The notes beneath the pieces are model-generated. The model did no database searches. It had not been told where the DNA came from and saw only the letters and a list, made by a program, of their open reading frames with translations. A stretch of DNA of 64,000 nucleotides. Source: Rhipidocladum racemiflorum. Taxonomy: Eukaryota; Streptophyta; Magnoliopsida; Poales; Poaceae. The DNA is taken from assembly GCA_036346355.1 (NCBI GenBank), contig JAYEVF010000087.1, positions 1-64,000 of the forward strand, written 5' to 3'. Position 1 is the stretch's first letter. Each line of letters starts with the position of its first letter. Of this stretch, positions 1-10,105 are shown in pieces. The translations under genes were made by a program, and so were the position numbers.

Positions 1-186
1 TTGTGTCGGTTGCAAATACAAACCGACACTAATAAGTAATTATTTGTGTCGGTTTTAGTTACAAACCGACACAAATCAGCTTCCCGCCATTTTGAGTTTT
101 AGAACCGACACAAAATCTTTATCTCTGTCGGTTTGCAAAAAACCGACACAGATGGGCCGACACCTATTGCGTGCTCTGTAGTAGTG
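1..186. mobile_element. CACTA element right end (ACCGACAC family), copy A
   Basis: Several inverted half-sites of the type TGTGTCGGTT / AACCGACACA are spaced through this stretch, which ends in GTAGTAGTG, the reverse complement of a CACTAC terminus. That is the layout of a CACTA (En/Spm) subterminal region and right terminus. The left part of the element is outside the window. No transposase of this family is visible. Confidence 0.75.
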
Positions 187-778
187 CAGCAAGCTTCTTT
201 ATGTACGCTGCATGGATGCTTGGTGGCTTCATGCCGGACCCGTAGCGCGATGGCGGGTTGAGCTTCGTGCTCGGGATGTGTTCGGGTTGGGGCATCTGCA
301 GCTTCGTTCTACAATACATCAGACGCATGGTGCTAGATTCGTAGAACAGTGCTTTGTAGACGTTCTGTACGACCAAAATGATCACTTGTAATCCATCAAA
401 CAAGATTTATTCCAACTTGTCATGATCTTCCAACTTGCTATGGTCTTCCAATTAACTTTATCTGCAAAAAAGAAATATGACCTTTAATCATAGGACACCA
501 AAGTCAAATGCATCAAAATATAGAACTATGGTAAAAGCTTTAGTTTCTTGTGCACTACATAAACGCACTGCTCATCCTGCAATGCAATCATATATGTGGA
601 TCACGTCGCTGCGTGCTGTCAGCTCGGAGGTCCGGCGCTGGTGGCTGGAAGCGGTGTCGTGTATTGGACGGGGCATGCATGCACACTCCTCGCCGGGAGG
701 CCCAAATTAAGAAATTAATGGTGCAAACAGCAGCTGTACGTATGGTAGCATGCATCGGGCCATGGTGACACCAGCAGC
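187..778. other. no recognised gene; shared with copy B
   Basis: Sequence between the CACTA end and the gypsy fragment. A minus-strand frame of 79 codons at 164-403 is open in both copies, but it runs into the CACTA end and resembles no family I know. The region contains a short ATG-initiated frame at 477-710 with no recognisable motif. I see no RNA gene, and no promoter that can be tied to a product. Confidence 0.5.
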
Positions 779-1268
779 TGTCTTGTGTGTTTGAGGTGAA
801 GAATCTCACTTCAAGTTTTTTGCGCAAACATATTTTGGCACGCCCAATGGGACACCAGAAGATCGATCATGTCATCGATTGGAAAATCCACAGCTACAAT
901 CGACATCAATGCAGATGCAATAATAGCGCCTACCTTGATCGATTTAACTCCTGAGCAGCAAAAAGAAATTGAAGATCGAAAAGCAGCGCTGGAAGAGATG
1001 ATGTTAAAGTGCTTCCAAAAGACGTGGCGAGAGTTACTCAAAGGTTGCACTTCCAACAATCAATCCTATCGGCGACATCCCTACTGATTTATCCAATATG
1101 ATTGAACAATCTGTACATCATACACTGATCAATCAATCATCGGCTCTAGTCTCCACATTAAAGCTGATGATTGAAAATAGTGTTAAATCATCGGCTCTAG
1201 TCTGTTAGACCCGTTACAGCCTCTACCGACGTACCCAGTGTACTCGATACCATCAAATACTAACACAG
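779..1268 (+). pseudogene. gypsy LTR end, primer site and gag N-terminus (fragment, copy A)
   Basis: The segment nearly matches 8426-8915. It holds the last 60 or so bases of an LTR ending in GCGCAAACA, a primer-binding-site-like TGGCACGCCCAATGGGAC, and a gag start codon at 869. The gag N-terminus (MSSIGKSTATIDINADAII) is of the same family as the gags starting at 8511, 14950 (-) and 26585 (-). Missing bases near 1031 break the frame, and stops follow near 1205. It is a captured piece and not a functional gene. Confidence 0.85.
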
Positions 1269-1792
1269 ATGGCGTGTCGAGCCACGCCGGTAGCTAGGGT
1301 TACTGCAACTTGATGTAATTAATTAATTGTTGCTCGGTACGTACGTACGTAATTGGGATATAGTATAGAATACTACTCCTACTCCAGTAGAATATATATA
1401 ATCCCAATTACATCAATGACGGTTCAACTGTAATAAATAATTGGGATAATTATTCAACTGCCATGCTCGTTCAACTGCCCAACAGGCCGATAATTATTCA
1501 AGCAGTTGATCAACTGCTTAATTAATTGTTTAAATAATTGTTGAATAATGCCCACAGGGCGGCTGCGCGCGGCATCGAGCTCAGCCACCGGTCACCGTCC
1601 ATTGACTTGTTGCCACCGGTACTATCCACGGGAATCCATTCCTGGCTCTGCCACTGCTTTTATTCATCTTTGCAGCTATTTTTTTTTGAGAGGGGCCGGG
1701 GTATAAACAAAGGGAAAACTACCATGGTACCACAAAATTTTACAGTTTGCTAAAATACCATTATTTTTTTGAGAGGAGTATGAACAAATCGT
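1269..1792. other. AT-rich spacer with homology to the thionin-like upstream region
   Basis: No gene seen. About 70 bases at 1320-1395 resemble 7836-7890, just upstream of the thionin-like gene (shared ATTGTTGCTC, TAATTGGGATATAGTAT and CAGTAGAATA blocks). This may be a decayed upstream region of a lost paralogue or a small shared repeat. The rest is low-complexity AT-rich DNA with a T-run near 1680 and no coding signal. Confidence 0.5.
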
Positions 1793-2444
1793 CACTACTA
1801 CAAAATCAAGCATCACAACCGGCCTATTAGAAACGGTTTGGTGCGAACCGGTTGTAATGCTCGCACCAGAAGCGGTTCGTGGCAACAGGCCGGAGGGGAT
1901 CTCTAGAAGCGGTTCGTGGCACGAACCCCTTCTAAAGCCCCAGCTTTAGCAGCGGTTCGTGACACGAACCCCTTCTAAAGCCCCAGCTTTAGCAGCGGTT
2001 CGTGACACGAACCCCTTCTAAAGACTTTAGAAGGGGTTCGTGTCACGAACCGCTGCTAAAGCTGGGGCTTTAGAAGGGGTTCGTAACACGAATCGCTTCT
2101 AAAGACCCCCTTCAGAAGAGGTTTGTGTCACGAACCGCTTGTAGAAGCCCAGTTTTAGAAATAATAAAAGGAATGTGTGCCCTACTCTATAAGAGAGCAC
2201 GCGTGGGTGGGTTGGCTAGATGGATGAGGCGAGTCACAAGGATGGAGTGCTGGTCGTGGGTTCGAATCCCGTTCCCACGATATTATTACTGCCTTTTATC
2301 GCTTGGTGTCGCACCACTACAAGCGGTTCTAGGAACCGCTTGTGATACCCTTCGAGGTATCACAACCGGTTGCCTAGAAGCGGTTGTAAAACCGCTTCTA
2401 GAAGTGGTTCTGAACCGCTTCTAGAAGCTGGTTTTGTAGTAGTG
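1793..2444. mobile_element. complete non-autonomous CACTA element, copy A
   Basis: The element starts CACTACTACAAAA and ends TTTTGTAGTAGTG, perfect terminal inverted repeats. It is flanked by the 3-base target duplication CGT (1790-1792 and 2445-2447), as expected for CACTA elements. At 652 bases it has no transposase. Both sides carry inverted half-sites of the type GAAGCGGTTCGTG / CACGAACCGCTTC that can fold into long hairpins. The centre holds a tRNA-like sequence. Its first 110 bases resemble the left end of the coding CACTA element at 46764, the likely source of transposase for this family. Confidence 0.93.
2202..2279 (+). other. tRNA-like sequence inside the CACTA element, copy A
   Basis: The 78 bases begin CGTGGG and end CCCACG, so the ends pair as an acceptor stem. 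A D-arm/A-box-like GTTGGCTAGATGG is followed by a perfect T-arm B-box, GGGTTCGAATCCC. The length suggests a class II (Ser/Leu-type) origin, but I cannot place an anticodon stem. More likely a tRNA-derived relic carried by the transposon than a working tRNA gene. Confidence 0.55.
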
Positions 2445-3934
2445 CGTAGTTTTGATATATCCTCCCCTATATATATGCACACAAGGTGCTTGATGTTTTG
2501 CTTCCGCATGGTGATTTGAATAGCTTGTTAAGGTGCATGGAGGCTTGGGGTGCAAAGAAGTTGGGCTAAAATTCCATTTGACGCCTATTCACCACCCCCT
2601 ACCCCAATAGTCGCCGGGCTAGGTTTTCAAATATACATATTTATACTTAGCTCAATATTTAAAACTTTTCATTTGTAAACTCTTGGTAACGTTTTCTATA
2701 AAATAGATTCAATACTAGCATTTCCATATTATATTTTGGTTTGTTAATAAATTATGGAAATACAAATTCTATTTAAGTGTTCTAAAGTACTTGCCTTAAA
2801 ACCTAGATTCCCAATTCCTCCTTGTTTATTATGCAAGCTTTTATAAACCAAAAGCCATTATTTTATGTGTTCAATGAAAGCCCTTTTCTTGTTTTTGTTT
2901 TAACCCCAAAATTTTGATTTAATGACTAAAGGTTAGTTGCTAGGTTTTCAAATGGCAATTTTGGATTAGAATCTATTTTCAAATCCAATAATTTGTTTGT
3001 ATTATTTTAGATGCCTTTTCTTTCATGAAGAAAATGGCATGAGCCTATATTTTAAATAGCCAACTTTATCAAGTATATTTGGATTGTAAATCTACAGCAT
3101 AATAGATCTAAACCTTTGCGTTTACAAGCTTTTATATCTTTATCTACAAAATTAAAAGAGCATTTCGAATTTTCAAAGTAATTAACTTTATGACGAATCT
3201 TTAAGACCTTTGCTTTAATTTCAAAAGACCCTTTTTGAAACTCTTTTTTGGATATTTCTAATAAAAGGATTGCTATAATCTATTTCCTAGGATTCAAATT
3301 AGAAACCTAATCCACAATTCACTTTAATAGTTTTGTTCCAAATTATATGCCTTGTGCAAAGTTCATATTTTTTTTAATAATATAAAGCTATATTAATTTT
3401 CAAAGCCCATTTTATGAGCTATTTTCTAATTTAATAGATTTTAAATTGCATGCTTCTATGCAGATTGATGTTTATGCTTCATGTAAAACATCTATAGCCT
3501 TATACCATGTATAAATGTGTATGTAAAGTTGAATGCTTGTTTTCAAATCTAAAATAGTATTTTTCACTTTTCAAATAGTAACCTTTGCTTTTTTAGATGT
3601 TGCTAATATTACTTGATAATCGAACCTTGTGCAAATTATTTGAAATAAGGGTATTTTGATCTTTATGCATGTGAGTGTATTTTCAATATTATATTTCTTT
3701 CTTTTCAGTACTAATTGTTCTGTCCTGCGGGCGAGACTTCACCAACACAAGTCATTCAATGGGGGCACGGCGCGCGCCCCGCACGATGGAACCAATAGAT
3801 GAGGCACCAAGTCCACGCATCTTCACCAACTTCTTCCCAGCTCCGAAGATTTGTGATCACATCCACAATGTCGATGCTACGTGGAGGAACAACTCTACGA
3901 TCACTACACTAATCGGCGCCACAAGATGAGCTGA
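2445..3934. other. AT-rich noncoding repeat, copy A
   Basis: About 1.5 kb, AT-rich to 3710 and then GC-richer. No frame of note and no known element ends were seen. The stretch is nearly identical to 12365-13770, except that copy B lacks 3737-3820. It probably belongs to the retrotransposon debris that precedes the antisense gag fragment. Confidence 0.5.
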
Positions 3935-4877
3935 CGCCGCCATCATAAAATTTTGTAACCCGTCGGACTGGGCCGCCTCGCCACATTGGGCAACGAATCG
4001 TCCAACGTGTTCTAAAGTTGTGACGGAATCGTCTCATGAAAACTTAACGAAATCGGGAACCCTGTAGTTGTGAGGATACGCCATCCGATCTATCTAGTCT
4101 TGGTATGGTTTCTTATAGCCGACGACTCGGCCCCTAGGTTGCAAACCAAATTGATCTCTTAAGACGGTAGAGATCTAATCGGCCCAATCAATGCCGCCGG
4201 CCCCATGGCACCAGGGTTTTGCCGATCAAGGTAATTAATATCCTGCCCCCCGAGTGCAAACTCGGGCCTCTGACCGATCATGCCTGTCTGGGCGTTGGGG
4301 TTTCTCTGATTATAACAACCGACGTCCTGCCCCCCGAGTGCGAACTTGGGATGTCTGGGTAATTGATTATGCTCGTCCCTTTTCACCGTAAACTCCGAAA
4401 GAAAAGGTTCGGTATACTGGACCACCCTGTGTGGGCCTGAATTCCCCAGAGGAATCGGCCCCTGGGAAAAACTATTTGATTCCATTGGTTGATAAGCCGA
4501 TTGATTAGAACAGCCGACCGGGACTGTTGATGGCAAATCGGCTGTTGTGCTTACTTTAGCTGCGTTGGTGTATGCATGATAATGCGTATTCCCGCCTGAA
4601 CGAGCACTTGGTGCTAGCACGGTAGAAAAAGTCGGCATCATTGTAGGGACTGGTGCCGTACTAGTGTTTTGCGCCACCGAGTAGACAGGATATGACGGCA
4701 GTGATCGCACTGGATCTAACAAAGTCCTAGATAGAGCTAGTTCTTGGGCGATTGTCTTAACGCTGTTTTCAATCATCGGCTTTAACGTGGTGACCAAAGC
4801 CAATGACTGGTTTATCAGGGCGTGATGGACCGATTGTTCGATCATATCAGACAAATCGGCTTGGGCTGGAGCGTATC
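3935..4877 (-). pseudogene. gypsy gag fragment (copy A)
   Basis: Read on the minus strand, this is the middle of a Ty3-gypsy gag. From the start at 4854 a 231-codon frame is open to 4159. It contains the repeated FALGGQD peptide twice and runs into a conserved gag block (FGLQPRG..., PHNYRVPDFVKF, EHV..F.AQCGEAA) read through 4140-3935 with stops. The first 80 or so residues present in copy B are missing because the duplication breakpoint at 4877 cuts them off. In copy A the 231-codon part lacks the frameshift seen in copy B. No protease or pol follows. Confidence 0.85.
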
Positions 4878-6077
4878 CAAAATAACGAGTAAAAAGAAGG
4901 AAGATTTAGGCTGCTTGGGCCTCTTGTTCTCGTTGCACAATGGTGATGGCGGCCGCAGCTAATTAAGCGACAATGAGTGGCGGCGGCAGCCACACCTAAC
5001 ATGTTGACTCTCTCCCCCCTCCCCCTCGACTTAGGCCATTCACAATGGAGAGTCTCATTACACAGTTTCCAAGAGTGCCACATCTACTTTTGTCTAGGTA
5101 ACCGTGTATCTCAGGTTTCATCAAGACTGCTGTCCTTCTCCACATGGTGATACTGACGTCCATTCAACATCCCAATTTTGTTCCTTTTAAAAATATTTTG
5201 TGTACAAGACCTTACAAAAAATTTCAACAATTTTATTTATTGCTAATTAAAATTAAATATGATACTTTCCTAAATGAAAACAATTTAACACGATAAATCA
5301 CAAGTAAAAAAAACTATCCAAATTATTTTATTTGACTTCTTTGTATTTGGAAGTAGCCTTCATGAAGCTCTGCTGTGGTCTAAAAGCAGCCAGAATAGAT
5401 TGTCTTCATTTATTTTACATGACAAAATAGTGTGCAATGACTTGTGTTTTGCACTTGAGCTTCATCTCTGTTTTTGAGAAGAATGCCTAGCACTGTTATT
5501 ACCGGAGGAGTGCGTGCTAGCATTCACGCCAAGCAGAACAAGTTGGACATTGTGCTACTAGCGAGTGGTACTGTTACTTGCCTACTTGGGTTGGATTTGG
5601 CAACGCTAGGAGGCAGCGGGGGCTGTATATGCTGCGTTTGTGGTAGCTTCTCCAACATTTTGTTTGATCGAGATGATGCCGCTACATTTTTCATAGAGTA
5701 TTTATGTTTGATCGAAAAAGATATAATTAGAAAAATTAATTATAGACGTTTTGGGGTGAACTTTTAGTAGATCAAAAATTTGGTTTTAGCTTTCACACAA
5801 TCATTTACCCCCCTCTGATTGCTATATTCATATACTCTCATGGAATGCTGAGTATTCTTCTTACATCAATTGTCAAGCCCTGTATTCAGAAGTCCCATCG
5901 AATTATTGTTATTAGATGACTCTCATGGAATGCTGAGTATTCTTCTTACATGTAATTTACGATCCATTTATAGTTCAGTGCTGTTAATTAATCCTGGCGT
6001 TTTCAGTTTCCTGTTTTCTAATATGCATTAGGAAGTCACATTTATGTTGTCCCAGATGCCGCTATGGTCACCTTGAA
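4878..6077. other. intergenic, no gene recognised
   Basis: Mixed sequence right of the duplication breakpoint. A 33-base direct repeat (5834-5866 and 5919-5951, ACTCTCATGGAATG...) lies 85 bases apart. GGCCATTCACAATGG at 5034-5048, preceded by TTA, looks like one end of a Tourist/Harbinger-type MITE, but I could not find the partner end. An open frame at 5474-5767 has no recognisable domain. Confidence 0.45.
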
Positions 6078-6417
6078 GGGATCGTGTCAACTTAGATCGT
6101 GTCAAGGCGGCGCGCCTGGCAACCTTGAAGGGAGAGTTCGATGCTCTCCGCATGAAGGATGGCGAGGTGCTGGACGACTACGCCGGCAAAATCAGTGGCA
6201 TGGCAGCGAGGTATGCCAACCTCGGTGCGACACTCGACGATGCCGCTATGGTCAAGAAGCTCCTCGACATTGTCCCAGATCGGCTCTATCCTGTCGTTGC
6301 GGGGATCGAGCAGTTCTGTGATGTTGAGACGATGCCGTTTGAGGAGGCGCTTGGGAGGCTAAAGGCCTTTGACGAGCGTTCTCGGCGCCGCACTCAGGCT
6401 AGCGAGACTGGAGATCT
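6078..6417 (+). pseudogene. Ty1-copia gag fragment (UBN2-type)
   Basis: A continuous frame encodes a piece of copia gag of the UBN2/DUF4219 type: ..RLATLKGEFDALRMKDGE.., then GMAARYANLGATLDDAAMVKK, then a conserved LGRLKAFDERSRR. Upstream sequence gives no gag N-terminus, and the family match ends near 6417, before a stop at 6458. No LTR, zinc knuckle or pol accompanies it, so it is an isolated captured or decayed fragment. The frame itself is undamaged over about 110 codons, which suggests recent arrival or capture. Confidence 0.8.
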
Positions 6418-6802
6418 TCTAAAAATACATGTAATATTTTGTTGTTGGTTAATATCTTAATGTAAAAGGGATAATCAAGTTGCAGTAACACTGCCAACAT
6501 TGTTCCATAAAGACAATAATCAAGTTGCGATAGCATTGCCAACATTGGGCACTACATATATATGTAGTGCTTGTAGTCATGCATGGTGACCCTTACATAC
6601 GGTCTTATTTGAAGTAGATGAAAACGAAACAAGCTTACATACACACACACACATACGAGCAAATCGACCAGGTTGGATATATATGAGTCATCCAACAGTT
6701 TATTGAAGGCAAAAGATTAACGGAACACGGCTAAGGCGTCAACCAGCATATCCATGGCAGAAACGTATGTGTGGTTCGGTTCCCATATGCATGCTTAGAT
6801 GA
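6418..6802. other. 3' flank of the thionin-like gene
   Basis: No coding signal. Contains an imperfect direct repeat (CAAGTTGC..AGCATTGCCAACATTG-like units at about 6475-6503 and 6529-6547) and a perfect 22-base palindrome at 6549-6570. An ACAC run lies near 6637-6652. Confidence 0.5.
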
Positions 6803-7682
6803 CTAAGCTTCGATGACCATGCGGTTGGCATCCTTGGTGCAGAAGTTGTGGCAAGCATTGTGGCAGAGTTCCACAGCATTTTGATGCTGTTCATGGTCGT
6901 TGCCGTCGACAACAGCTGTTAGAAAAGAATATATATGTAGCTCTGCTCTGGTTAGAAACACAATTACAGCTCCCTCCATAATGGAAAAAAAGAAGTTGAT
7001 GACGTTTTAGACTTGCCCTAAGTCAGGGTTTTAATTAAAATCTATCTTTGCAAATTTTTAGAACCACTTTGATTAGAAACACCAAAATCATACGTATAGA
7101 TTTACGAAAACAAATTTTTATGGATTTATATATCTTGCAAAGCTTTGTCATAACATGATCGATCATCTTTATGGATTTTATATATAAATTGCAATAGTAA
7201 TAAGCGGCTAATTAAAGTTGTATTTTGAAGACGGTGTCGATCGATATTGAAAACATTAACTCGTTATGCATGATACGGAGCGAGTAATTAATTACCATCT
7301 AAGTTGCTGCACTTGGAGGATGCACATCCCAGCTTGCAAAAGTCCGCGACACTGGGTTCTCCTACGTACCAAAACAAAGAAACTTGGAGTACTTAGTAGT
7401 AGTAGCATGCAGCAGTACAGTACAGTACAGGAGGTTAATGTTAATACAACCGGTGAGTGAGTGAGTTTAATTACCATCGGAAAGTTTGCAGGGGAAACAA
7501 CAAGTGTTCTTACAGATGAATTCGGGCTTTCCAGCAAAGACGCAAGCATTACAGCAGAGCTTTGCAGCGGTGCTCTTGCAACAATCGCACACCCCATCGA
7601 CGACGGAAACAGAAATCAAGATGAGCATGCAGGTGCAGCACACGATGGCCACACCGCTGCTCTTGAGGTTGAGGCTCGCCAT
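6803..7682 (-). CDS. thionin-like cysteine-rich secreted peptide precursor, two exons
   Basis: Exon 1 runs 7682-7475 and exon 2 runs 6915-6803. The 559-base intron has GT at 7474-7473 and AG at 6917-6916, and the split codon keeps frame exactly. The predicted precursor has 106 residues. Residues 1 to about 29 are a hydrophobic signal peptide. A compact cysteine-rich domain follows, with Cys at 32, 34, 35, 43, 44, 47, 57, 61, 62 and 65, including the thionin/crambin spacing CC-x7-C-x3-C. Exon 2 encodes a His/Asn-rich linker and a C-terminal C-x3-C-x3-C tail like the end of the acidic propeptide of thionin precursors. Classical precursors are somewhat longer (about 125-140 residues), and this domain has extra cysteines, so I call it thionin-like. 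Thionins are vacuolar or wall antimicrobial peptides; that role is inferred. A TATA box lies 115 bases upstream. It could also be another small cysteine-rich family. Confidence 0.75.
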
Positions 7683-7796
7683 TGCCCAACTGGAGAGTTA
7701 ACTCTGACTGACAGACACTACCACTCACTCAGTAGTGATCAGTACTAGCTACTCTAGTTGTGCTGCAGCTGCTTGAGCCGATCGATATAGCTGCTA

Positions 7797-7804
7797 TTTA
7801 TATA
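7797..7804 (-). promoter_or_regulatory. TATA box of the thionin-like gene
   Basis: On the minus strand this reads TATATAAA, about 115 bases upstream of the start codon at 7682. No other TATA-like site competes between here and the start. A (GAATA)n microsatellite lies further upstream at about 7880-7905. Confidence 0.7.
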
Positions 7805-8121
7805 TAGCACGCTGCATGCCCGCTTGAAGAAATCAATTGTTGCTCTATAATTGGGATATAGTATAAAATACTACTACATGCAGTAGAATAGAATAGAATA
7901 GAATATAATATAGTCCGCGTGCTGGCCTCTCGCCGAACACTTGGTGTTATCGTCTACCATTAAACCAGCAGGAGTCGATCATGGGTTCCAAAACCACTTT
8001 CTTGCCATTAAACATGAAGGAATATTGATTGGTTCTACCATTGTACGTGAATAGCCTCAACATAATATAACCATGGTCTATCGATCTAATAAATTAAAGT
8101 GAGCATGCATGCTTCCATAGG
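7805..8121. other. upstream flank of the thionin-like gene
   Basis: No gene. Includes the block at 7836-7890 shared with 1320-1395 and 11242-11318, and a short pentanucleotide repeat GAATA at about 7880-7905. Nothing else recognised before the LTR fragment begins at about 8122. Confidence 0.45.
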
Positions 8122-8472
8122 TAATCTTTCCTCTGTAAGCCCTCGAGATCAATAAAGAGTTGCGCATCGCCAATTTGTTATTCTCGTCGACTTGTTTCCA
8201 GGTTCGATCTGCCTTGCTCGTTGCGCATCGCCTTCAAAGCCGATCTGCCTTTATCCCTTGGGTTAGCCCTGATAAGCTAATCTAGTTATCCCCTTATCGG
8301 CCTGTGGCCGATCGGAGCCAAGCCGATAATTTCATTAATTATCGGCTGGTTGTGCTTACGAATCCATCACCTTGTCGATTGCAGGCCAAATCGACTGGCA
8401 CGCTTTGCAAACCCGGTGTTTGTCTTGTGTGTTTGAGGTGAAGAATCTCACTTCAAGTTTTTTGCGCAAACA
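8122..8472 (+). mobile_element. gypsy LTR 3' portion (R/U5), U3 missing
   Basis: From AATCTTTCCTCTGTAAG to the terminal GCGCAAACA this matches the R/U5 part of the gypsy-1 LTR read on its coding strand, including ATCAATAAAGAGTTGCGCATCGCCAATTTG split over two shared blocks. It is followed at 8473 by TATTT and a TGGCACGCCCAATGGGAC primer-site motif. The U3 part and LTR start are not found upstream, so the element is truncated on its left. Confidence 0.75.
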
Positions 8473-8510
8473 TATTTTGGCACGCCCAATGGGACACCAG
8501 AAGATCGATC

Positions 8511-9419
8511 ATGTCATCGATTGGAAAATCCACAGCTACAATCGACATCAATGCAGATGCAATAATAGCGCCTACCTTGGTCGATTTAACTCCTGAGCAG
8601 CAAAAAGAAATTGAAGATCGAGCAAATACTGGAAGAGATGATGTTAAAGTGCTTCCAAAAGACGTGGCGAGGAGTTACTCAAAAGGTTGCACTTCCAACA
8701 ATCAATCCTATCGGCGACATCCCTACTGATTTATCCAATATGATTGAACAATCTGTACATCATACACTGATCAATCAATCATCGGCTCTAGTCTCCACAT
8801 TAAAGCTGATGATTGAAAATAGTGTTAAATCATCGGCTCTAGTCTGTTAGACCCGTTACAGCCTCTACCGACGTACCCAGTGTACTCGATACCGTCAAAT
8901 ACTAACACAGTAAACGTGTCGGCTCCGACACCTCTAATGATGCCAACCCAACCCACCGTGTTAAAACCTAGCACTCATATAGGTGGAGTTGCACATTACC
9001 ACGGGCACACAGATGGAGCAAAGTTGAACACAAACTTACCCGACGTACCGTCGGCTAGCGGGTTCGGCCAATCGGCGTCTCGGCTGATTGAAACAGACAG
9101 GGCCTCTCAATTCCAAGGGACTATGCCTAGGAACCAAGCACCGCACAAAGTAGTTTCATACGTAGAACCCTTTGTACCAGCACCTGAGGTGTCGGCCGTA
9201 AGAAACCATGATTATGATCAGTTGCCTAGACATCCAGCGATGCGGGTCAGCCGACAAACCGAGTTCGCACTCGGGGGGCAGGGCGTGAATGTGAGACCCC
9301 GGATCAGCTATCCAGAATCTCCTGTGTATTTCCGTACTAGTCCCAGATCAGTAGCTAGTACACACAGTCAGACAGTGCAACATCATAGTCGAACAAGCGA
9401 AATTGTAACAATATCATAA
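8511..9419 (+). pseudogene. gypsy gag N-terminal half, frame-broken
   Basis: Starts 39 bases after the LTR end. The first 40 codons follow the family; a small change at about 8620-8635 shifts frame (resuming in the frame of 8611), and a stop falls at 8848-8850. A second long open stretch at 8880-9419 continues gag through a Pro/Ser/His-rich region and an FALGGQG repeat like that in the gag at 4159-4854. The match ends before 9420, where an unrelated long-repeat fragment begins. There is no gag core, protease or pol. This is the best-preserved source for the pieces at 779-1268 and 10699-11200. Confidence 0.85.
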
Positions 9420-9903
9420 AGTATAAGCCACATGGCTATTTATTACATCACGAGGTCACATGACCTGAGTTCAAAGCAGCGGAAAAACAAATGACAAGTA
9501 AATGGAACCCAACAACGCCACAGGCGACGACAAGAAGCGCGAGCTTAGAAATCCTGGCCACCTTCTTCGTATTCCTCCGCGAAGTACTCACCGTCTTCAA
9601 CGGCGTCCTGGTAGTTCTCTGATGACGACAAATTGTAGCACGTGAGTACAAAAGTACTCAGCAAGTCGGGGAAAAATCATGCATATGTGGGCCTTCCAAG
9701 GATGGCTTAATAGGGTTTATTTGCTCAAAGCCTACTTTCATTAAACCATACTTGATTATAGTTTTCGTAAAGCACATTTTAACAATTATTTTAACAATTG
9801 AAGTATTTAATATTTTAGTGAAGGTTCTATCCACCATCACTAGTATAGGGGCTCTAACCGTCATCTTTTTCAAAAGCTCACTTTTAATCACACATGACTC
9901 AAT
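9420..9903 (-). mobile_element. fragment of the long TG...CA repeat family
   Basis: Read on the minus strand, this carries the hairpin GAGTAC...GTACTC followed by a short acidic coding stretch (EDGEYFAEEYEEGG type). The same arrangement occurs at 38005-38060 and 53540-53600 in the long noncoding elements. The fragment abuts gag on its left and a CACTA end on its right, with no identifiable termini. Confidence 0.55.
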
Positions 9904-10105
9904 CCGACACAAATACTATTTGTGTCGGTTGCAAATACAAACCGACACTAATAAGTAATTATTTGTGTCGGTTTTAGTTACAAACCGACACAAATCAGCT
10001 TCCCGCCATTTTGAGTTTTAGAACCGACACAAAATCTTTATCTCTGTCGGTTTGCAAAAAACCGACACAGATGGGCCGACACCTATTGCGTGCTCTGTAG
10101 TAGTG
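9904..10105. mobile_element. CACTA element right end (ACCGACAC family), copy B
   Basis: Counterpart of 1-186, with one more inverted half-site pair visible at 9904-9930. Ends at 10105 with GTAGTAGTG. The element's left part is absent, so the family is represented here only by its right end. Confidence 0.75.

Larger units (their letters stand above)
1..4877. repeat. segmental duplication, copy A
   Basis: This stretch is repeated at 9920-14712 in the same order and orientation. The offset is 9919 at the left end, about 9920 in the middle and 9836 after position 3830, where copy B lacks 84 bases. By eye the copies differ by scattered substitutions and small indels; the stretch 2450-3730 is almost identical. 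The copy stops at about 4877 inside an antisense gypsy gag, where copy B runs on into the first part of that gag and its LTR. Copy A therefore carries the derived right-hand breakpoint. The left end lies outside the window. Confidence 0.95.

Noticed and set aside
187..778. Captured host gene fragment on the minus strand (164-403)
   Set aside because: No recognisable family and the frame runs into CACTA end sequence; not enough to support a call.
1538..1753. Frame present in both duplicated segments
   Set aside because: Presence in both copies follows from the duplication and is no evidence of selection; low-complexity Phe-rich end.
2202..2279. Functional tRNA gene
   Set aside because: No convincing anticodon stem, and it lies inside a transposon; kept only as a tRNA-like relic.
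5474..5767. 97-codon frame with a hydrophobic middle
   Set aside because: No recognisable domain, no homologue in the window, poor start context.
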